A DNA stretch of 64,000 nt from Streptomyces syringium (GTDB taxonomy: Bacteria > Actinomycetota > Actinomycetes > Streptomycetales > Streptomycetaceae). The translations under genes were made by a program, and so were the position numbers. Numbering within the stretch: position 1 is the stretch's first letter; each line of letters starts with the position of its first letter. Below the pieces are notes generated by a model. The model did not search any database. It saw only the letters and a program-made list of their open reading frames with translations, and was not told the DNA's origin. The DNA lies in assembly GCF_017876625.1 (NCBI RefSeq), contig NZ_JAGIOH010000001.1, positions 1-64,000 of the forward strand. Direction: 5' to 3'. Positions 57,642 to 64,000 of this stretch are shown one piece after another.

Positions 57642-57957
57642 GTCGTCAGCATAGGGATCACGCCATCGGCCAGGATCTGTCCGACGCATCACATCCACCG
57701 CCGGTGAGGCCTACGCGTCGGATCCCGCTGCGTCTCGGGGAAGGGCTGCCGGCCGGCGTTCACCCAGTGCCGCTGCGCGCTCTCCGATCCGTGACAGCGG
57801 ACCGGCGGCAGCCGGGCCCCGTCCCCGGGGATCGGCGGTGTGATTGGCTACGCCGTATGGGTCTCAGGCGAATATTCTCCGAGTGCACGTGTGTACAGCC
57901 GAGTTGTTCCGGCAAGCGTGCCGGACGGTATCCCGCTGTCCGGCCGGAGAGCGGGTC

Positions 57958-59016
57958 ATGAGTGTCCGCCGTGCGCCGGCGGAGTCGACGTCGGAGTCCG
58001 GCCGTTTCCCGGCACCGAAGGCAGTACCCCCCTTCGACCCCGAACTGGGCGCCGTACTGGAGGCCTTGAGCGAGGAGTCGAGGGAGCCGGTCACACCGGA
58101 GAACCTTGCGGCCCGTCAGGAGCGGGACGCCGCGTCCCGGCCCAGGCCGACGGCCGGGGATCTGTGCGCCGACGGCCGTTTCGAGGTGACGGAGCTTTGT
58201 GTGCCGGGGCCCCCGGGCGGGCCGGACGTCACGCTCGTGAGCGCGCGGCCGTCCGGGCTCGCAGGCCCGCTGCCTCTGCTGTACTACATGCACGGCGGCG
58301 CGATGATCATGGGTAACGCATGGTCCGTGCTTCCGCGGATTCTGCGCGAGTGGGCCCTCCCGCTGGGGATGGCCGTCATCTCGGTCGAATACCGGTTGGC
58401 GCCGCGGACGCGGTACCCGGGACCGCTGGAGGACTGCTACGCCGGACTCGTCTGGGCGGCCGAACACGCGGCCGAACTCGACATCGACGCGGACCGCATC
58501 GTCATCGGAGGGAAGAGCGCCGGCGGCGGTCTCGCCGCGGCCCTCGCCCTGCTGACCCGTGACCGCGGCGGCCCCGAGCCACTGGGGCAGCTGCTGCTGT
58601 GCCCGATGCTCGACGATCGCGACAGCACCTTCTCCGCCCATCAGATGTCGGGCGTCGGCGTGTGGGACCGGATCTCCCACGCGACCGTGTGGAAGGCACT
58701 GCTGGGTGACCGCTACGGTGCTGCGGACCTGCCGCCCTACGCGGCCCCCTCCCGCGCCACGGACCTTTCCGGACTCCCTGCGGCCTACATCGACGTGGGG
58801 TCGGCCGAGATGTTCCGGGACGAGGACGTGGCCTACGCGAACGCGATCTGGCAGGCCGGCGGCCAGGCCGAACTGCATGTATGGCCCGGTGCCTACCACG
58901 GCTTCGACGGCATGGCCCCGCAGGCGGCCCTCAGCCACGACGCACGCAACGCCCGTACCCGCTGGCTCCGGCGCCTCCTCGCGCAGTCCGGCGCGAGGAG
59001 GCGCCCTGCCGGATGA
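57958..59016 (+). CDS. Alpha/beta hydrolase of the hormone-sensitive-lipase group
   Basis: 352-aa carboxylesterase-like hydrolase. The HSL oxyanion motif YMHGGAMIMGN, the nucleophile elbow VIGGKSAGGGLAAALAL (GxSxG), acid region AYIDVGSAEMFRDED and terminal histidine GAYHGFDGM form a complete triad. A 70-residue N-terminal cap precedes the core. No signal peptide. ATG at 57958; the frame is open upstream to 57844 without a good start. Substrate unknown. Confidence 0.85.
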   Translation: MSVRRAPAESTSESGRFPAPKAVPPFDPELGAVLEALSEESREPVTPENLAARQERDAASRPRPTAGDLCADGRFEVTELCVPGPPGGPDVTLVSARPSGLAGPLPLLYYMHGGAMIMGNAWSVLPRILREWALPLGMAVISVEYRLAPRTRYPGPLEDCYAGLVWAAEHAAELDIDADRIVIGGKSAGGGLAAALALLTRDRGGPEPLGQLLLCPMLDDRDSTFSAHQMSGVGVWDRISHATVWKALLGDRYGAADLPPYAAPSRATDLSGLPAAYIDVGSAEMFRDEDVAYANAIWQAGGQAELHVWPGAYHGFDGMAPQAALSHDARNARTRWLRRLLAQSGARRRPAG

Positions 59017-59216
59017 ACGGGCCCTTGATTTCCACAGGGTTCACCGTGCGCCGCGCGGCCGGTGCCTGGCAGCTGAAGGTCCGGTTCCGACACGGGACAT
59101 GAGCCGCGGCGGAAATGGCTGGTTCGCGGTGTGGGCCTGTCTCCTGAGGCGACTGCGGCCACACGGAGCCCTAGAGTGCGTGGAACGCCAGCGACGTGCA
59201 CGAAAGGGATATACCG

Positions 59217-60092
59217 ATGACCATCGTGGTCACCACACCGACCGGACACGTGGGATCGCGCGTGGTGCGGCTGCTGCTCCAGGCCGGCGTCCGTCCCCGC
59301 GTTCTGGTCCGTGACCCGGCCCGCCTGGACGAGGCGACCCGCGCGCGGGTCGATGTGCGCCGGGGTGACCTGACGGACGCGGAGTTCGTCCGCGAGGCGG
59401 TGGCGGGAGTGCGGACGGTCTTTTGGGTCGATCCCACTCCCCACACGACGGCAGACCCGATCGAAGCCTCACTGCGGACCGCGGCACCGCTGGTCGAGGC
59501 CGCCCGTGTGGGTGATGTGGGGCGGGTGGTGCTGTTGAGCAGTGTCGGGGCGGAGAAGCGACACGGGGTCGGGCATATCGACGCCCTGGCCGGGATCGAG
59601 GAACAACTCGATGCCACCGGAGCGGATGTGCTGCATCTGCGGTGCGCGTACTTCTTCACCAACCTGCTGCTCGACCTCGAAGGACTCTCCCAGGGCATCC
59701 TGACCACGGCGTTCGACCCCGACCACCCGATGCCGTGGGTCGATCCGCGCGACATCGGCGACGTGGTCGCGGCCCGGCTGCTGAGCGATGCCTGGCGGGG
59801 CCGGGTCGTGCAGGCCGTCCACGGGCCGGAGGACCTCACCTTCCATCAGGTCGCGCGGATCCTCACCGAGGCGCTCGGGCGCCCGGTCCGGCTCAACCCC
59901 GTCAGCGACGACGCGACGCGGGACGCGCTGCGCGCGGCCGGGCTGCCCGCAGCGGCGGTGGAGGGCATCGTCGGGATGACCACCGGGTCGCGCGACCTGG
60001 TGCCCGAGCAGTCCCGTGACCTGCTCACCACCACCCCCACCCCGCTCAGCGGGTGGGCTCATGCCCAACTGCGTCCGCTGCTGGAAGGCTGA
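59217..60092 (+). CDS. NmrA-family NAD(P)-binding protein
   Basis: 291-aa atypical SDR: TIVVTTPTGHVGSRVVRLLL as the cofactor loop (slightly degenerate GxxGxxG), then RVLVRDPARLDEATRARVDV, TVFWVDPTPHTTAD, RVVLLSSVGAEKRHGVGHID, and DVLHLRCAYFFTNLL. The last 60 residues (LTFHQVARILTEALGRPVRL) fit NmrA-type proteins. Oxidoreductase or sensor role unknown. ATG at 59217 with AAGGGA box. The next gene is convergent. Confidence 0.8.
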   Translation: MTIVVTTPTGHVGSRVVRLLLQAGVRPRVLVRDPARLDEATRARVDVRRGDLTDAEFVREAVAGVRTVFWVDPTPHTTADPIEASLRTAAPLVEAARVGDVGRVVLLSSVGAEKRHGVGHIDALAGIEEQLDATGADVLHLRCAYFFTNLLLDLEGLSQGILTTAFDPDHPMPWVDPRDIGDVVAARLLSDAWRGRVVQAVHGPEDLTFHQVARILTEALGRPVRLNPVSDDATRDALRAAGLPAAAVEGIVGMTTGSRDLVPEQSRDLLTTTPTPLSGWAHAQLRPLLEG

Positions 60093-60106
60093 AGAACGCC
60101 GGCACT

Positions 60107-61252
60107 TTACGGGCGGTTGGCAAGAAGGACGGTGAAGGTGTTGTCCTCCGTCAGCAGGCCGGTCCCCTCGTCGCAGTGCTCGGTCAGCAGCCGCAGCGCC
60201 TTCCGTTCGAAGGCCTGCCACTGGTCCCCGAAGGCGGCCCGAGAGGCGAACGACGTCGAGGAGAGGCAGCCGATGACCTGGCGGGGCGTCCACTCCCGCT
60301 GCTCCTCGAAGCGGTACTCCCGCACATCGCCGAAGACCGATTCGGCAAGGACGTCGGCGTAGGGACGGCCCTGTGTGTCGCAGATATCGCCGGGGCCGGT
60401 GCACCGGTCGTCCCCGAGGAACGACTGGATCAGCAGCCGCAGCGCCTTGGCCCAGCCATGGTCGAGGGTCCACGGGCTTCTGTCGCCCATGACCGCGACC
60501 GTGGCCTGCGGAGTGGTCCAGGCGTCCAGCTGCCGCAGGACGGTGTCCCGGCCGACCCGGTGGAAGGCCCTGCAGATCGTCACCAGATCCGCGCGCCAGG
60601 TCCCGGACGGCGGGATGAAGTCTTCGGCCTTCACCTGGTGCAGGCGCACGGACTGCCCTGGTCCCCGCAGATACGGCAGGAGGCGCTCGGTCTCGGCGAC
60701 CATGCCGGCATCGGGCTCGACCATGTCGGCCTGCGCGAACACCGCGTGCAGCGCCAGCGGCACCTGACCGGTACCGGAGCCGAGATCCAGCAGGACCGGC
60801 TCGGCCACGTCGGCGACCGAGCGGGCCAGCAGAGCGGCGGCCGGGGCCGGCGGCCCGGAGCGGTAGCGGCGGTAGAGGGCAGCGGTCCCTGCGAACGGTG
60901 ACGGCGCAGGGGCAGGCGCCTGGACGGACTGGGGCCTTTCTCCGAGATCGCGTTCGGCGATGCGCGCCAGATGCCGGGCGAACACCTCGGCGGCATCGGG
61001 GGTGAGCCGGTTGAGGGCGACCATGCCGGTGGTGATCACATCGCACACTTCCGCCCGCACGTCGTCCCAGGTGTGGGAGAACCCCTTGCGCGGATTCTGC
61101 CCCAACGCGCCGATCACCGCCTCGGCGACCTCACCGGCCTCCTCGCTGATCTTCAGGGTCTGGAGAATCCGCCGCTGTTCGACCGGCAGCGTGCTGTGGT
61201 CGTCCAGCCGCTCGGTCAGGCGCCTGACCAACTCCCACGCGTCTTCCGTCAC
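60107..61252 (-). CDS. MazG-like pyrophosphohydrolase fused to a SAM methyltransferase
   Basis: 381-aa two-domain protein. Residues about 1-100 are a MazG-like NTP-PPase: KISEEAGEVAEAVIGALG (E37, E38, E41) and DDVRAEVCDVITTGMVAL (E68, D71) give the EExxE...ExxD metal site. Residues about 115-381 are a class I methyltransferase: PVLLDLGSGTGQVPLALHAV (motif I), ADMVEPDAGMVAETERLL and LVTICRAFHRVGRDTVLRQL. A Pro/Ala linker QAPAPAPSP joins them. GTG at 61252 follows AAGGA. The combination suggests nucleotide-linked chemistry; the role is unknown. No frameshift is needed for the fusion. Confidence 0.75.
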   Translation of the reverse strand: MTEDAWELVRRLTERLDDHSTLPVEQRRILQTLKISEEAGEVAEAVIGALGQNPRKGFSHTWDDVRAEVCDVITTGMVALNRLTPDAAEVFARHLARIAERDLGERPQSVQAPAPAPSPFAGTAALYRRYRSGPPAPAAALLARSVADVAEPVLLDLGSGTGQVPLALHAVFAQADMVEPDAGMVAETERLLPYLRGPGQSVRLHQVKAEDFIPPSGTWRADLVTICRAFHRVGRDTVLRQLDAWTTPQATVAVMGDRSPWTLDHGWAKALRLLIQSFLGDDRCTGPGDICDTQGRPYADVLAESVFGDVREYRFEEQREWTPRQVIGCLSSTSFASRAAFGDQWQAFERKALRLLTEHCDEGTGLLTEDNTFTVLLANRP

Positions 61253-61544
61253 AAGGGTCCTTCGATGCTCCGGTGGTGGTCGGAAAGCTCCAGGAGCGCC
61301 TTGGAACAGAACGCGCTTGCGGGCCGCGTAGGTCGAGCCCCGCACCGCACCCCCGGCCTGCCGAGCGTAGCGAGGAGCACGCCTGCACGTTCGAGGATTC
61401 GGCACCATCAACCCGCTAAGGGCCGGCGTCGCTGCGGACACCTGCACCACGGAGGAACGGGCCCCAGCACCCATATACGATCTTGGTCCCATACAGGTGA
61501 GGAAACCGGGACTCTCTGCGAGTCACCGGGGGACAGAGGTATTT

Positions 61545-62798
61545 ATGGTGACAACCAGGCTCACGCGTTCGGTGACCACGCTCGCAACCACTGTGGTGCT
61601 GGTGGCCGGCGGCGCGGTGAGCGCGTCCGCCCAGCAGGCCCCTGTCACGTCGGACGATTCCGCGGTGCGGGCCGCGCTGCAACGCGTCGTGGACTCGGGC
61701 GCACCGGGCGCGTTCGCGGTGATCCGCGACCACGGCAACCCCGGGCTCGACCGGTCGCTGGCCATCGGCAAGGCCGATCTGGACGGCACGCCCATGAACA
61801 CCGACTGGCGGTTCAGAGTCGGCAGCAACAGCAAGATGTTCGCCTCCGTCCTCGTGATGCGCCTCGCCGAACAGGGCCGCATCGACCTGGACAAGCCGCT
61901 GCGCGACTATCTGCCGGAGGGGACTCTCCCGCAGAGCTGGCCCATCACCGCGCGCCAGGTGATGGAACACCGCGCCGGGGTGTACGACCACACCAACAAC
62001 CTCCTCGAGCAGAGCGGTGAAGAAACCACCGACGCCTTCGAAAAGCGCATCCGCAACAACGTATACGAGCCCAAGGACCTCGTGGCCATGTCGGTCAAGC
62101 GCGGTCCGCAGTACGCCCCGGGTGGCGCGTATGCCTACTCGAACACGGGCTACGTGCTACTGGGCATGGCCGTCGAACACCTCACCGGGCGTCCCTACTC
62201 CGAGCTGCTGCGCGAGCAGATCTTCGAGCCGCTGAAGCTGCGACAGACTTCGTTCACCGTGCCGGAGAAGGGCATCGCCGGCCCGCGCATCACCGGTTAC
62301 TTGACCAATGACGACCGCAGCAAGCCGCTGCTGGACTCGACCGAGCAGACTGCGTCCTGGATCTGGAGCGCGGGAGGCGTCGTCTCCTCCGCCTCCGACC
62401 TCGACCGCTTTCTGACCGCTCTGCTCGCCGGCAGCTCCGGAGGGCTGGTGTCCGACGACTCACTGCGGCAGATGGCGAGCGTGCTTCCCACCAACACGGC
62501 AAAGATCAGCTACGGACTGGGCCTGCGGGAGATCACCCTCTCCTGCGGCAAGGTCCTCGGCCACGGCGGAATCGTCCAGGGCTACCAGACGCAGACCTTC
62601 GCCACCCCCGACGGCAAGCGCACCGTCGTGCTCTTCGCCAACGCCTCCAACAACGGTGCCGTCACCCAGAGCCTGACGAACACCCTTGAGCCCGCGTTCT
62701 GCAGCAAGTCCACCACGGCGCCCGCGCCGCGCCGCTCCCTCAAGGGGAACAAGAGCAGCAGCCCCTTCGTCCCCGCAGTGGAGGACACGCGCATCTGA
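61545..62798 (+). CDS. Secreted serine hydrolase (beta-lactamase/DD-carboxypeptidase class C-like)
   Basis: 417-aa exported enzyme. Signal peptide SVTTLATTVVLVAGGAVSAS to AQQ. Motifs: SxxK in VGSNSKMFASV (Ser94, Lys97), YxN in AYSNTGYVLLGMAVEHL, and HGG in VLGHGGIVQGYQT. The C-terminal tail is Lys/Ser/Pro-rich (SLKGNKSSSPFVPA). It is a paralogue of the enzyme at 41354-42553, sharing motif spacing. ATG at 61545 has an AGAGGT box; a GTG at 61497 is less likely. A strong hairpin follows. Confidence 0.85.
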   Translation: MVTTRLTRSVTTLATTVVLVAGGAVSASAQQAPVTSDDSAVRAALQRVVDSGAPGAFAVIRDHGNPGLDRSLAIGKADLDGTPMNTDWRFRVGSNSKMFASVLVMRLAEQGRIDLDKPLRDYLPEGTLPQSWPITARQVMEHRAGVYDHTNNLLEQSGEETTDAFEKRIRNNVYEPKDLVAMSVKRGPQYAPGGAYAYSNTGYVLLGMAVEHLTGRPYSELLREQIFEPLKLRQTSFTVPEKGIAGPRITGYLTNDDRSKPLLDSTEQTASWIWSAGGVVSSASDLDRFLTALLAGSSGGLVSDDSLRQMASVLPTNTAKISYGLGLREITLSCGKVLGHGGIVQGYQTQTFATPDGKRTVVLFANASNNGAVTQSLTNTLEPAFCSKSTTAPAPRRSLKGNKSSSPFVPAVEDTRI

Positions 62799-62886
62799 CC
62801 AGCGTGCACACCACGGAGCCTTGAGCCCAGCACTCAAGGTCGAGAGCCGAGAGCCGAACGCGCAGGCTGAGGCAACTCGCTCCGTC

Positions 62887-62921
62887 CGCCGGGCCGTCAC
62901 CCTCACGGGGACGGCCCGGCG
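62887..62921. terminator. Perfect 12-bp hairpin terminator
   Basis: CGCCGGGCCGTC and its exact reverse complement GACGGCCCGGCG enclose an 11-nt loop, between convergent genes. Confidence 0.8.
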
Positions 62922-62997
62922 ATCGCGGCATCCGTTGACATCGGCGGCGCCCACGCGCCCGGGCATGGTCCCCTCCCGTGAGGGCCAGGAGGCGGCA

Positions 62998-64000
62998 TCA
63001 GCCTCTGAGCCAGGTCTTCCAGACGTCGTGGTCTCCGGGAAGCGCGAGGGCCACTGCTGCGACGTCGGCTGCGACGAGGACGATGAGGGCCGTAGCCAGG
63101 AGCCACGTACGGGTCCGGTCGTGTTTCCGGCGCCCGCTCGCGGTGCGCGTGCCGTGCTGTGTGGCCGTCCGGCTTTGTGCGAGCGCTCTTGTGCCGACTC
63201 CCAGCAAGGTCGCGGGAATTACGGCCGCCAACCCGCGCAGGGCGATGGTCCGCAGGTCCTCCGCGAGGACCTCCGGAACGAACGGGACGGAACACTGGCG
63301 GACAGATGCGCCGAAGAGGCGCGTGCAGCCGGCCATCGCGAAGGCGAACGCGCGGCCGAGATCCGCTGCCAGCGCGGTCAGTGCTGTGCCGAGCAGGACG
63401 AGCGCGGGCCGGTGCCTTGGGACAGTGGCGGAGATCGACATGGCCACAGCGCCCTGGGCGACGCAGGCGAGGGCGATGTAGGTGTGCCAGTAGACGCCCG
63501 GGAACCCCATGTCCTGCTGCGTTCCGGGATAGTGCAGAACAGCGGGTGGCAGTGCGGCCCGCGCGAGAAACGGCAACGCCACGGCCGTGACGATCACTGA
63601 TGCCCCTCCGGCCAGGCCCAGGAGCAGCGCCGTCCTGATCTGTGGCCGGACGTCCGCGTGGGTGCCGCTTGCCTTGCCCACGACCAGGAGCAAGGCGAGC
63701 GGTACGAGCCAGAGCAGCATCAGACCCACCAGGGCGAACGGGAGCCGCCCTTGCACGGTGAGCGGCTGCCATGTGAAGCCTGTCCACCGGCTGAGTGCCG
63801 TGTACCAGCCGATCGAGGAGCCGATGTCCGGGGCGTCCCCCAGCAGGGGCTGAAACCCGTTGCTCCGTCCGGTGCGCCGGACGGAGTACCAGACGGCGAA
63901 CCACGGGGCGAAGGAGACGACGGACGTGGCCACCACCGCGTACAGGGCCCTGCGGCCACGGGCCCGGGGAAGCAGACCGCGCGCCACGGAGACGAGCCAG
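62998..64000 (-). CDS. Multi-pass membrane protein, 5' end outside the window
   Basis: The frame is open to the window edge (the codons before the GTG at 63987 encode WLVSVARG), so the visible part, at least 330 aa, is probably the C-terminal portion. Seven or more hydrophobic helices are seen: ALYAVVATSVVSFAPWFAVW, LPFALVGLMLLWLVPLALLL, TALLLGLAGGASVIVTAVAL, YWHTYIALACVAQGAVAMSI, PALVLLGTALTALAADLGRA and TWLLATALIVLVAADVAAVA. Some Streptomyces membrane peptidases (M48/M56 types) have such tails, but no catalytic motif is in view. Function not assigned. Confidence 0.55.
   Translation of the reverse strand, partial: WLVSVARGLLPRARGRRALYAVVATSVVSFAPWFAVWYSVRRTGRSNGFQPLLGDAPDIGSSIGWYTALSRWTGFTWQPLTVQGRLPFALVGLMLLWLVPLALLLVVGKASGTHADVRPQIRTALLLGLAGGASVIVTAVALPFLARAALPPAVLHYPGTQQDMGFPGVYWHTYIALACVAQGAVAMSISATVPRHRPALVLLGTALTALAADLGRAFAFAMAGCTRLFGASVRQCSVPFVPEVLAEDLRTIALRGLAAVIPATLLGVGTRALAQSRTATQHGTRTASGRRKHDRTRTWLLATALIVLVAADVAAVALALPGDHDVWKTWLRG

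Overview
The window is high-GC actinobacterial DNA. Third-codon positions are strongly GC-rich, GTG starts are common, and TetR/MarR/AraC regulators, Sec-exported small proteins and lipoproteins are frequent. Together with an E. coli-type argG and an NF041680-type (IS701-like) insertion sequence, this points to a Streptomyces chromosome, probably an accessory or arm region. No rRNA, tRNA or CRISPR array was seen. About 60 genes look intact. At least nine others are broken (IS5-type transposase, DUF1152, NACHT N-terminus, NUDIX, one MarR, one NmrA, an alpha/beta hydrolase, a WYL regulator, plus small tautomerase and dNMP-kinase-like fragments), so the region is turning over.

Layout. 0.1-3.3 kb: acetyltransferase, dihydrofolate-reductase-like protein, phosphotransferase and methyltransferase. 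3.39-7.57 kb: a unit bounded by 47-bp inverted repeats (44/47 identical) next to CTAG, holding a decayed transposase, a secreted NucA/NucB-type DNase and a secreted protein with a beta-rich region plus a ricin-like C-terminus. 7.9-10.6 kb: decaying genes around an HD hydrolase. 10.7-13.7 kb: TetR plus PaaK-like ligase and an aldo/keto reductase. 14-19.6 kb: small membrane, stress and lipase genes. 20.3-28.4 kb: TetX-like monooxygenase, VOC protein, UvrA-like ABC protein, macrolide-type glycosyltransferase and Baeyer-Villiger monooxygenase, a group that fits xenobiotic or antibiotic modification. 28.5-31.4 kb: nadE, a WS/DGAT acyltransferase and a two-repeat secreted protein. 31.8-36.8 kb: two divergent regulator/enzyme pairs with striking operators (MarR/NmrA and TetR/methyltransferase), a GH114-like lipoprotein and a propeller-like protein. 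37-48 kb: a lipoprotein, a CYTH-like protein, an M43 protease, a serine hydrolase, an MFS exporter with an ArsR-type regulator, SDR, NUDIX and NERD proteins.

48.6-53 kb: argG, whose upstream region has been split from it by an intact 1.6-kb IS with a CTTAG target duplication. Beyond the IS lie tiny ORFs and remnants of a WYL regulator. 53.3-55.5 kb: a run of five small exported proteins in one orientation, starting with an M15-type (DD-peptidase-like) zinc peptidase and including two SH3-like paralogues, with a divergent AraC regulator. 55.7-64 kb: flavin oxidoreductase, HSL-type hydrolase, NmrA protein, a MazG-methyltransferase fusion, a secreted serine hydrolase and the 3' part of a multi-pass membrane protein that leaves the window.

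The two best candidates for an undescribed system are the inverted-repeat-bounded DNase/beta-rich-lectin unit (3.39-7.57 kb) and the five-gene exported operon (53.3-55.5 kb). Both are inferences from gene content and layout. All family calls were made by eye without database searches.
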